Both the position numbers and the translations under genes were made by a program. Source: Hormiphora californensis (lineage: Eukaryota; Ctenophora; Tentaculata; Cydippida; Pleurobrachiidae). Taken from it: a DNA stretch of 64,000 bases. Location: the NCBI GenBank assembly GCA_020137815.1, contig CM035359.1, positions 1,721,506-1,785,505 on the forward strand. The letters run 5' to 3'. The notes beneath the pieces were generated by a model that made no database searches, had not been told where the DNA came from, and saw nothing but the letters and a program-made list of their open reading frames with translations. Shown here one piece after another: positions 11,174-21,900 of the stretch. How positions within the stretch are numbered: the first letter of the stretch is position 1; each line of letters opens with the position of its first letter.

Positions 11174-12660
11174 CTTCCTGAAAAGATCAATGATAGTCAT
11201 ACTCCTGTCGAAACCCTCTCTTCCCGCGACTCTACATGGGTTTGAAAAAACAAGATAGCACATGAACTGTGGAGATACATGCACATTATTTCTTACCAAT
11301 TCTTCAAACAAATGTTTACGGACTCACAAAATTTCTTTCCCTTTCCGATTAGTTGGGCCGTGGGAATTCATCTCCCAGAGAAATGTCTAGACATGTACAT
11401 CAAGTCAATCAATCAGCTGCGACAGAATTCGAAGCGGTGGGGGGGGGGTTACCACTACAAATAATATTATTACGATTTCTATCTTCATTGTGCCCATGCC
11501 ATTGGACCCTAGGGTGTATTACAACCCACCGATGCAATAAACTAATTGGTGCGGCCAGAGAATACATAACAAGTGAGGGACCAATAGCAGATTGATCCCA
11601 CAACCGTTTTTTCTCATATCTTAACACACTGGCAAAGTGTACTGCATTGGTGAATGCCCTCACTCACTCATCACAATATTTCGAGATCATTGTAACTTTC
11701 CAACAGATATGGCATGAAATCTTTACACCTCACAATAGACTTACGACCTGATGACGTGTTAATGTCAAGTTACACAGGGGGGTTAGATAGGAAAAAAGAG
11801 AAGGGAGTAGAGGAGGGAAAGAGGGGAGAGGGAAGGGGGTGGAGAGTGTTGGATGGGAGCCGAAGTGAAGAGGGGTAGAAGGGGAAGGAGGGGCAAGGAT
11901 ATCCGCTATTGGTTCATCATGTTGATGATATCTTTGCGGCTTTTAACACTGCTGAACAGTACAAAAATTAAAATAATCATAATCATCAACAAGAGTATGG
12001 GTAACTCTTTAACTCACCATTTTCTTTTAATTGTCCAACTTTATTGTGCTTGCATGTCCTAGCCTCCTAGGCGACTCAACCATTTATTTTATTATTTATA
12101 GTATTCGAATACTATAAACTAAAACCTCTTCTTCTTGGGTAGTACCGGTAACGGAAAGTAAGTTACACGACTTAACCCACGATATCTAAGTTGTTTAGAC
12201 CATTATATCCTTAAATATCCTAACACTCGCCTTCTTGAATAGAGAATAGCTCTATGAGAGCATTTATTCTTTTTCCTCAAAATATATGTATGTACATATA
12301 TAAATATTTATTGTATATCTATTCATACAATAATGGTCACCTTTGCGCTTGCCAGCGCAGTGATATAACACGTCGTTCTCCTGCATGAAGATCTCAAAAT
12401 AAGAGTTCTTAAATACCCACCTGCATTTGCACCTTCAATAGATCCAGGATATTAAGGCAGCGGATTACGGGGGCCCTAATAGACGCCCGTATGAGCTGCC
12501 GGAGTTTCATCTATATACGGGCGATCTATTCGAGCCCCCGTAATCCCCCGTGTCAGACGGTTTAGTTCGTCTAGTTTCTAACTCACAGCTGGCGTGCTTC
12601 AACTAGGTTTAAAAATTACAACAGTACAATACATTCAGCAGCTTGACACGTATAACTGAC
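11174..12660. other. no gene seen (copy A)
   Basis: Corresponds to about 29046-30485 in copy B. AT-rich, with many 1-bp indels between copies, a G/A-rich tract at 11775-11890 absent from B, the GCGCTTGCCAGCGC motif at about 12332-12364, and a small inverted repeat 12459-12560 ('ggattacgggggccctaata' / 'gcccccgtaatcc'). No coding exon recognised, though later exons of the minus-strand gene at 12661 could hide here. Confidence 0.4.
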
Positions 12661-13652
12661 CTTGACAGATCCCAGTATCCATTCCGTGGTTTTTTCGGAG
12701 CACGTTGCTCTGGCAACGGATGTTTTAGAGCACTTGACTGTCATCATGGTCCCTCTTTCTGCTCCAATCACCAGCTCTCCTTTTGAGTTTTCCTTCTCGG
12801 GGCAGTCTGAAAAGTGGTGTTTAGGATGAGTTATTCTCAGTTGTAACCGTATAGCGGTGTCCGTCATGGGATGCCTGACGGAGTACTTCTTTGACGCTCA
12901 ATATTAATCGATTAATCGATGACGGAGCACAGCTGAACAATATCTGGCACCGCCTGATGAACAATGTTTAGTACTTACAGACATGTCTGTAGAGGATGGA
13001 ACAATGTTTAGTACTTACAGACAGGTCTGTAGAGGATGGAATAATGTTTAGTACTTACAGACATGTCTGTAGAGGATGGGCTATGTTAAATACTTACAGA
13101 CAGGTCTGTAGAGGATGGAACCTTTGTCATGGTCTGGATTGAAAGAAAAGTCTTTCACTGTAACACCGGCCCAATGCGGGGCACAGTCATTCCCTCCATC
13201 TTCGAACATCAGTTCCAGCAACTCCATTCCGTTACACCCTATGATGAACGCTTCCTCCGTCTTGATAAGTTTCCAGGTGTTTATACTGTCCGTTGTTGTT
13301 GGCGGTTGTGGGTCAAACTTAACCCAGTCCGGTTCCGGCTGACAGTGACCTATTCCGTAATTGTAAGATGATCCGTCATAGCCTAACCCCATGGAACCGA
13401 TGTTAGTGTTGATTAAGACTTTCTTTTTGGCCGTTGCTTGCACTTCCAAACCCCGTGTGTCTAGATCATAACTCGTTGCAACACCTTTCTCCACTGGTGT
13501 CCAACCTACAACACAATTTTAATTGAAAAGAAGATAAATATATTTTCATAGAGCATTTGTAATTTATGTAATGAGTAATGACTGCTATTAAACTCACCTT
13601 GAGGAGTTGCTCCTATTCCTGTTACCAGGGCAACAAACAGAAGCAGATTCAT
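12661..13652 (-). CDS. secreted protein with CCP/sushi-like exon, copy A (frame broken in last exon)
   Basis: Three exons on the minus strand: 13598-13652, 13098-13505, 12661-12806, all with GT/AG and phase 1 joins. Exon 1 is a signal peptide (MNLLLFVALVTGIGATPQ). Exon 2 (136 codons) is a Trp- and Cys-containing extracellular domain I cannot name with confidence (core KTEEAFIIGCNGMELLEL). Exon 3 reads YCPEKENSKGELVIG...MTVKC...RATC...EW, with the Cys spacing of a CCP/sushi module. In copy B this exon is 147 nt, phase 1-1, and ends W-ITGIC with the fourth Cys. Copy A lacks one base, so the fourth Cys is lost and the phase becomes 0. This is either a real frameshift or an assembly error. Further 3' exons are expected but not found. 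Likely extracellular; function unknown. Confidence 0.65.
12960..13118. repeat. 40-bp tandem repeat carrying the exon-2 splice donor (4 copies)
   Basis: Four copies of a 40-bp unit (at about 12961, 13001, 13041, 13081), each containing 'tacttacagaca(t/g)gtctgta'. On the minus strand this is the end of exon 2 plus its GTAAGTA donor. Copy B has two units. Each unit also contains a CTACAG that could act as acceptor. The extra copies lie in the downstream intron. Confidence 0.8.
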
Positions 13653-14245
13653 TGCTACTGAAAAGTGGGTGTTTTGGTTGGATTATAAACTGTTTGCCGG
13701 AAATGTGATACCGAATGCTGCAGTGATGAGCTGCTCCTTCATTAAAAAAGCTTCCATATCATCAGCCTAACCTCACATGGGTATCTAACTATATGACACC
13801 CTATCGTCAATGTGACGACGTGATCCGTCAGCGTGACGACATGATCCGTCAGTGTGACGACGTGATTCGTAGGTATCACGTATCACACGTGTTGAGAACT
13901 GCTTGCGACTTGAGCGGTCACATCACATGTATAAAAGGGAGAGAAAGAGAGAAAAATAGAGGGATCACATCACATAGCATATAGCAGACAGGCAGAGAGA
14001 AAAACAGACCCCTCGATTTGCGATCGGTACGATCGCCCCAGTTTTGCTAGTTAAAGCTAATGGAAAAAACCATTCTCACTTATCTCCAAGACGAAAGAAA
14101 CATCAATTCAAAACTATTCAAAAACTAGCAATATGGATTCAAAAGCGGCAGACTAGTCGACGATAACAGCAACCAATCATCTCTCAAACACAATAGAAGA
14201 TGCTATTATTGCTATTATATTATATGGCGAAAATCAACTCGCGTT
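13653..14245. other. 5' flank of the secreted gene; short tandem repeats
   Basis: About 13795-13875 holds repeats of 'cgtgatccgtcagtgtgacga' type, one unit fewer than in copy B (31555-31640). On the minus strand, a TTATAA box about 30-40 bp upstream of the signal-peptide ATG (near 13680) is a plausible TATA element. No other gene seen. Confidence 0.35.
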
Positions 14246-14570
14246 TGCCTCTTGGGGCCTTTCTGGATGTCGAAGGAGCCTTCGACCGGGTTCATTTCCA
14301 TGCCCTCGAAAAGACTACTAGACTAGACGAATCAGACATACCCGAAGTCATCTAGGTAATTGGATATCAACTTGCCCTCGAAACAGATAAATTGTATTTT
14401 ATGTTAGATACATTATCCTCACTCACGGAGGAGAACGAATCACATGGAAAATTGAGCGAAGAGTCCTTCAAGGAGGCATTCTCTCACGATGGGCCTTCGA
14501 ATTCTCTTTCAAACGATTATACCAAAACGATTTCAGGGACCGAGGATATTCGTCAATTATGATAATGGTA
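14246..14570 (+). pseudogene. LINE reverse transcriptase remnant (copy A)
   Basis: Reads GAFLDVEGAFDRVHFHALE, which is RT motif A of a non-LTR retrotransposon, then after a stop and frame changes VLQGGILSRWAFEF, resembling motif B. Several stops and indels. The same remnant is at 32024-32345 in copy B, where the first part is slightly more complete. Confidence 0.6.
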
Positions 14571-14593
14571 TGGGCCGTGCTTGTATTGAGAAT

Positions 14594-15164
14594 GGTGGGC
14601 GGACTCTAGTGCTAACGGACTCTTTATCTAAATTCAAGGCGGACTCTATATCTAAAAGCGGACTCTTTATCTACAGTTAGACTTTGAAAAATTTAGATAA
14701 AGAGTCCGCCCAGTGTAGACTTTTTAGATATAGAGTCCGCACTGTGTAGACTTTTTAGACATAGAGTCCCCTGGTACAATTGGCGCCAAAACCCCCAACC
14801 GGACTCTATGTCTAAAATCCTAACCAGCCAAAACCTAACCCTAACCATAACCCTAACCCTAACTCGAACCCAAATAATGGCCCTAACACTTCTCAATTAG
14901 TATAGAGGTACAGCAAACTCTCGTTTCCGGCCTAACGGCCGAAATCTCGAGTTCGCTGAGAATGGCGACTCTATGTCTAATTTAGATTTATGTAGTAGAA
15001 TAGAGTCCGCTCTTGTAGACTTTTTAGATAAAGAGTCCGCCATGTTTAGACTTTTTAGAGATAGAGTCCTCCAGAGTTTAGACTTATTGGACTCTTTATC
15101 TAAATCTAAATTTAGATATAGAGTCCACTGTAGACTTAGAGTGTAGCACTAGAGTCCGCACACC
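14594..15164. mobile_element. MULE-like MITE with 9-bp target duplication
   Basis: Ends share GCGGACTCTAGTGCTA (GGTGG or GGTGT at the tip) as inverted repeats. ATTGAGAAT is duplicated at 14585-14593 and 15165-15173; copy B has one ATTGAGAAT (32364-32372) and no element. A 9-bp duplication fits Mutator-like elements. The interior is filled with 'actctatatctaaa' type repeats in both orientations and a short telomere-like stretch at about 14831-14862 (CCTAACCCTAACCATAACCC). Confidence 0.85.
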
Positions 15165-15838
15165 ATTGAGAATACGGTATCGGTTCGACACGGTGTCAGT
15201 TCAATACTGTAAAACGACGGGCAAGCTGGGCCAATCAGGGCGTTATTACGTGCTGACAAAATGTACTTTCAACAGATTGTTGACAAAGCCATTACCGTAT
15301 CCACCGTATTACCGTATCTTCACTACTGTTACACTACTGTTACGTGGTGCTTGTAGTGGGAATACGGTATCTGAATAATACATTATCTGACCTTTACGTT
15401 TCTGAATTACATATAATATATATTTGAAATAGGAGCAGCGGCAAAGCCCCTGGTTAGGTGGGGGTCTCCGGTCTAGGGGGCAAAGCCGCCCGAAAATTGA
15501 GACTTTTTAACCGATTTTCACTCATTTTAGGCATTTAAAAGTCAATCTTGAGAGAAATAAATTGACTCTATTTACGTCCGATTTTTTGAAACTGTCGCAC
15601 CCCTTTTCACACGCGGCGTCGTATTTGCGCGTGATAGCCCCCACTTGCTCTCACTTTTCAGCAAAAAACCGCATATCATCGGAAAGGGCATAATTTTGTG
15701 AGTCCGTAAAACTTTGGTTTGACGAAATTGGTCAAGAAACAAAGGCGTGAGAGCGAAAACAAGTTTCCGACGTGCAAATAATAACTCGCGCGCCACCAGG
15801 GGGGCAACAGTTTCAAAAAATCCGACTTTATACATATA

Positions 15839-16260
15839 CAGTCGGACCCCGATTTAACGGCACCCTCGGGGGAAAGGGGGTTGTCCGTTAAATCGGGGTG
15901 TCCGTTAAATCGGGGTATAGCATATTTGGCCCATAAAACCCTATTTTTGTCCAAAAATATTACTAAAACACCTCTAAGTGTTAAATGCAATATCCATGTA
16001 TTGATTACATGATCATTTCTGATTAAAAAATAATTTCAAAATAAGTTATAACAATTTTCTAAGGTACTACAGTCGGGCCCCGATTTACCGGGATCCTCGG
16101 GGGAAGTCATTTTGCCCGGTAAATCGGTGTGCCCAGTATTATATCGGGGTGGTAGAGCATATTTGACCCATAAATCCTACTTATGTCCAAAATTCTATAC
16201 CAAGACACCTCTAACTGTATAGTATACATTTATTGATGACAATATGATCATTCAATGATG
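15839..16260. mobile_element. two left-end-only pogo-like copies
   Basis: TIR starts CAGTCGGACCCCGATTTA (15839) and CAGTCGGGCCCCGATTTA (16070) are followed by the family interior 'catatttggcccataaaa', also seen inside the complete element at 24170. No closing TIR is present, so these are truncated. Same arrangement at 33041 and 33292 in copy B. Confidence 0.65.
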
Positions 16261-16489
16261 ATTCATTGCTTCTGTCATGTTCGCAAAAGGCAAGCTTCCC
16301 CTCGTCCGACCCGAAGGGAATTCTAGTAACAAATCTAAATTGTACGAGTTAGTGGTGTGCTATGGCATAAATTTATGCTTTCATGTGGATTGTAGCTACA
16401 AATTCTACAACGTGAACGGTTTTTACCAGGAAAAGAACCCAAATTTGAGATTTGATCATATATGATACTATTGTCCTAAGGGTAAATTC

Positions 16490-17320
16490 TCCTAAAACAT
16501 ACATATTCGTGCTGAAAAGGAGCTAAGAGACAAATGGGGGCACTAAAATGTGTAGAATCATCGCATTAGTGGGGGTAGAGCACATATTTAGATCGCTATC
16601 TGGATCCATAATTGAGATAATTGGATAATTAGCTAATTAGTTACCCTGGAGCGCTAATAAATGAGACTAGGCGGAGTATACAAGACAAGTGAGGGCACTA
16701 AAATGTGTAAAATCATCGCCTTAGCGGGGGTAGAGCACATAGCTGAGTTTCTATTCCCACTCCTAATTGAGATAATTGGATAATTAGCTATTGACGGTTG
16801 CACACCGTCCACTTTTCACCAAATCCGTTTTCTAGGTAATCCTGAGCTCTTTGCTCAATCTAAGGATCTTCTGACAACCCCTAACCCCATTTGTATCACT
16901 TTGACTCGTTTTACACAATAGTAAAGCACTCGATACAACCCTAGACACTGCCTTCAGCTCTTTAGAACCCTCTTGCTCCATCCTAGACCTCTCATACATC
17001 CAAGATCCAACTACAATCCTATAGAAATTTTATATCCTATATGCTCCTACAACACGTTCAACCTCTAATGTACTACAGTTTCCCCTATATTGTTTGGACA
17101 CACGGTTATAGGGGTTTAGGGATATTAGGGGAGTGTCAGAAGATCCTTAGATTGAGCAAAAGAGCTCAGGATTACCTAGAAACCACGGGATTTGGTGAAA
17201 AGTGGACGGTGTGCAACCGTCAATTAGCTATTATCCAATTATCTCATTTAGGAGTTGGAATAGAAACTCAGCTAGTGCTCTACCTCCACTAAGGCGATAA
17301 TTTACACATTTTTACACATT
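16490..17320. repeat. large inverted repeat with hairpin core
   Basis: Sequence from about 16680 ('gtgtaaaatcatcgccttag') through 'gacggttgcacaccgtccac' to 16910 is answered in reverse complement from about 17100 to 17320. Upstream a 'gagggcactaaaatgtgta' unit is duplicated (about 16530 and 16690). Repeated in copy B at 34950-35760. Probably a palindromic MITE; class unassigned. Confidence 0.6.
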
Positions 17321-17329
17321 TTACACAGC

Positions 17330-18073
17330 AATCTATGTCACATCAGCAGTCTCCTCAAGCGGTTCAATAGGCCTAGGGAGCTGGGAGCACTTCAGTAAAA
17401 TTGGCAAACGCTGCTGGCCCGCGATAAGTCAGCGCTTTTCAAAAAGTTAGAAGAATCTACACAACCCAGAAGCGACCTCAGGGGTGAAACGGTGCAATTT
17501 ATTATTTATTTAGTCAATAATGCAGCCATTACACGCTGTGAGGTGTGAATCAAGTCATCATGAGGTCCCTTTGTGGGTTGTACAGAAAAGTAAGAAAATC
17601 AAACGACTACACTCTTAAAAAAGTAAAAGGGACATTTGGCAAACGCTGCTGCCAGCGCGGGATAAGCCATCGCTTTGGCAAACGTTGCTGGCCCCCGATA
17701 GCGCAGCGCGGGATAAGGCAGCGATTTTCGAGGCATCGCTTTTCAAAAAGAAAATTTGAAATATAAAAATCTGAGTACGGATTTCAGAAATCGCGATAAT
17801 CTTTGAAAAAGGGGCGCGCACCCGTACGCGCGCGTTTTTTTTGCGCGCTACATTCGCAAATGCGCGCAAACTGTCGCGGGAGTTCGAAAACATTAGCAAA
17901 CTTTCGCATACATTCGCATGATTTCCGGCCGCTTGCGGCAACGCAACTCAAATTTTTCGAAAATTTTCGAGTCATCAGATTGCAGCTAAAGATGTCGTCT
18001 ATACATCGTAGGGGGCACATTTTTGAGATTTTGTTTCAAAACAGCTCCGAATCGACAAATAGGGAAGGCCTTA
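17330..18073. other. copy-A-specific segment, no gene
   Basis: Contains several copies of 'ggcaaacgctgctggcc' and 'gcgggataag' (17400-17740), and a GC-rich palindromic region with 'gtacgcgcgcg'. Not present in copy B, where unrelated palindromic sequence occupies the site. Copy B resumes at 'gtgctataacaccgg'. Confidence 0.4.
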
Positions 18074-18080
18074 TATGTGC

Positions 18081-18233
18081 TATAACACCGGTGTTTATCT
18101 GTATATCGCCTCCCGCGCGGGAGGCGATGTTCCCGCATATCGGCCCCTTGCGGAGCAAGGGGACGATATGCAATATATCGCCCCGAACGTATAGTGAGGG
18201 CGATATATTTGATACACATAAGGTGTTATAGCA
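18081..18233. mobile_element. MITE with TIR GCTATAACACC
   Basis: GCTATAACACC opens and GGTGTTATAGC closes the unit. The inside is several nested hairpins ('cgcctcccgcgcgggaggcg', 'ccccttgcggagcaagggg'). Copy B carries it at about 36256-36414 with a small insertion. Confidence 0.55.
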
Positions 18234-18238
18234 TATAA

Positions 18239-18612
18239 TGTTTCGGGGTGTTCGGGGGGTTACAGGGGGCCAGGGGCGTTGGGTGACCGTACCGATGTAT
18301 TTCCGTAGACAAAGATAAACACAGGATCTTACAAAGTGAGAAGAAGGTTTCAAGGTAAACGAAGGTATAGATTGTTAGGAAGAATCTGACAAACTTTCTT
18401 GCATTCTCAGTGAGAATCTCACAAAACATCTGAGGTAAAACATCTCTCGCGCGGCGGAATATGGCGTGATTCCGCGCTCGCGATATCTCACAACACATTT
18501 GGAACTCTCGCGCGTTCCATACAAACACTCAGGAAAACTGTGCCACACTCATGGCACACATCGCACACACACGTTACACACACAAACAAACTATCAGTTC
18601 ACACCTATCACA
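18239..18612 (-). repeat. 3' LTR of the Copia element
   Basis: 374 bp, TG...CA ends on the coding strand (TGTGATAGGTG ... CCCCGAAACA). No difference from the other LTR was seen on line-by-line reading. Confidence 0.95.
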
Positions 18613-18959
18613 CTCCCCTCTCTTTCCTTTTCCGAATCGAGAGATGAGCAAGCAGGAGATTCAGGTCCGGCAAACTACAGGTCAGGGCTAAAAATGAACA
18701 CTGTCATGAGTGGCTGGATGTGAAAAAAAATAAAATGGCAGGGAAAAGAAAAATGCCAGTCGGCTAATAAACTCGTGACAAAGCATCAGGTGAGTTGAAA
18801 TAAGTGAAGAACAAAAATCTATCACTGGGTAAAATAAGTAGTGAAAGTCAGGTGAGTTAAATATACACACTGGGTGAGTAGTAAGAAAACGGGTTAGGAA
18901 GTAAAAACTGGGTTAAAATAAGGTGAGATAAAATACAAAAGTAGGGATAAAGTAAACGG

Positions 18960-21900
18960 TTACAGCATTCCGTTGATAACGTCCGGGTTCACTCCTCTCT
19001 TTGTCAGGATGTCAGCGGGGTTCAACTTTGATTGAATCCAAGAGACTGTGACTTCCCCTCTCTCGATTCTCTCTTGAACTTCTCGTAACGTGAGAATTGT
19101 TGATTTATCTTCAGGGGTTGAAGACACCTTGTTTGCAGAGTCAACAACTTGTTTGGAGTCAGTGAAAATCTTGATTCCCGGGTCAAAAGTGAGTTCTCTC
19201 AAGAAGGATTGGATCAGGATTGCATATCCCAAACCATCACTCACTGCATAGAGTTCTGCTGCGTAGACACTTTTCACAACACGTTTAACCTTGTTGGAAC
19301 TGTAGGCTATCAGGTTAGCGTGAGAGTTGTCTCCTGTTTCAGTTTGAGGGTCTCCCCAGAAAAGAATGACACCTTCCCCGGTTTTCTTGTCATGGAGATT
19401 TCCAAGACTAGCGTCTGTAAAAACTGAAATATTAGCGTTAGTGTGAAAAATAGGGGAAAAAGTAATCTTTGTTGGGGATAAATTCTTGACAATCTTCTTC
19501 AGCTCTTTGAATTGTTTCCCAGTCCACGGTGATGTCGTAGTAATGTCAAGAAGGCTAAAACAGATCTGTGGCATAGTCTGTGTTGCTAGCCAATTCAACT
19601 TTCCAATCACAGTCCTCATGAGAGATTGGAGGTTATCGTCAACTTCTTCACTATTCTGGGGCACAGGTTTGACAGAATTCAACTTTTCCATCATACTGTC
19701 TCTGACATAGTTACAGTACTGCTGCTGTGTGACGAATATGTTGTTTCCTTGCTGTTTGACTTGCCAGCCAAGGTAGTTGAAATCGGTTATCTCCACTCGT
19801 CCTATCTTGTATCTGTTCAGGGCGGGTTCCACTTTAGCGAAGAAATTGTGGTCACCTGTCATCAGAATGTCATCAACATGGACAACTAGTAATCCTTCTA
19901 GCTTTCCATCATCTCCGATGGTGAAGAATACGTTTTTGTCAATTTTAGATTGACGGAGAGTCTTCTTCAGAGTTGCAGAGAGAGAAAAATACCATTTTCT
20001 ACCAGCGTCTCCTAGTCCATACAGGGGTTTCAGAAGTTTCCACAACACTCCTTGTTTCCTCATGGAATTAGGTGGTTTAACATACACCTCTCTTGACATA
20101 GTGTCTGATTGCAAATAAGCGCTTGCTACATCAACACTCTTCAGGTTCCAGTTGGTTGTAGTAGACAGACTGAGTAGAGTTCTCACTGCATACTTTGTTA
20201 CAGTTGGGGATTGGGTTTGGTCCTCTAACTTTTCCTCGAATCCACGGGCAACTAGACGGGCCTTGACTGTCCCATCATCCTTTCGGGTTATAACCCATCG
20301 GGTGCTTACCCGGTCCTGTCCTGTGTCAGGCACTTCTTCAAATGCTTTAAACTCCTCCAGTTTATCGATCTCTTTCCTTCGTGCTAATTGCACTTCCTCT
20401 TTACCCATCTTTGATGCTGCTAGGAGAATTTCATCATGTTCGGGACTGAAGGGTTCTTGATCATCTGGGGGTTTTCTGGGACTGTCCTCTCTGGGATCTG
20501 TAGTCTCAGGTAAAAGTACCTGCTTCTGCTCAACATGATCATCAAGATTCTGGAGCTGTTCACTTTCTGGAACATTTATCTCAGGGGCAGATCCACTTTC
20601 TTGGGATACTTCCTCAACCGGATTATCAGGATTCGGAGGCTGTTCACTATCTGGAACATTGTTCTCTTGGACAGATCCACTTTGGGATTCTTCCTCTACC
20701 GCGTTACCATTTTTAGTAACTTCAATCACTGTGTGTTCACTTTCGGAATCTGATACAGGATTTGTTGCTGCGGGGGTGTCTCTATGAGTTTTACTCCTCA
20801 ATCCGAAATCTCTTGCTGGGGGTGTCACTTTGGGTTTCTTCTTCTTGGGCTTCTTCTTCTGTACTACCTTGGGCTCGGTTGGCCTATCCTCGGGTTCATC
20901 TTCCTCACTTGAGTCTCCCAGTGCTAATCGCGAATTGGGGACTGTCCTCTGGTTCTGGTCTTTTCGCTCATGGACTAGCCTCACTTTACAAGGATGTGCA
21001 CGTAGTAGTGCTCCACCGTGCTTGATTAAAACATTGTTATCGATCATTCCAACAACTGTAGCGGGTCCCAACCAGGTTTTGTGAGCTTCACGCTTGTAGA
21101 ATACCTTATCTCCCTGGACATAGGTATGTTGATCCTGTGTTGGTCCGGCACTATTTAGTGCTCGTTTCAGTCTGGAAGAATTTTCCAATTCGATAAACTT
21201 TAATCGGGCTGTCTTCATGGCTTGTAGATTCTTCACTACTAATTCATCTCCGTGAGCATTTCCTCCGTGAGCAGGTAGGCATTCTTCTGAGTCCAATACG
21301 TGTGGAAAGGTAGGAGCTGTGCCAAAAACTAGTTGATGTGGTGAAAATCCCATCTGATTGCTTAGCTGGTTCTTAGCATTGCTAGACCAAGCACAAGCCA
21401 CTGGTATAGTGCATCCAGTGTCATCACGAGTTTTGACAACCATGTCTCCAAGAATTCCGTTGTGTCTCTCAGTGAGACCATTGCACCATGGGCTCTCAGC
21501 TGGGGTAGCTTTCAAGTCAATATCTAGGCGGCTTGCCATCTCCAGGATAACTTCGTTGGTGAATTCTCCTCCGTTGTCCGATAGGATCCTCTTGGGGCGA
21601 CCAAAGATAGAAATCCAACATGTGAAGAATTTCTGAACACATTCTTCTGCTGATTTGTTCTCGATGGGGACCATAACACTGTACCTGGTTAGTGTATCAA
21701 TGATATGAATAGTCCATTTTGATTCACCCGAGCTGAATTTCAACATCTTTAAATCCATTGCAACACACTCATTGAAAGTGTTCCCGAGAGGTAATGCAAC
21801 TTTCCTCCTAGGTTTGGATCGTTGATGCTCCATGCATTGTTGGCATTCAAGTGCAACTTGGTGAAGTTCTCGACAAATCTCCTCCTTGTTGGGGTGATTG

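Noticed and set aside
14831-14862. Telomere or chromosome end
   Set aside because: Only a few degenerate CCCTAA units inside a small transposon.
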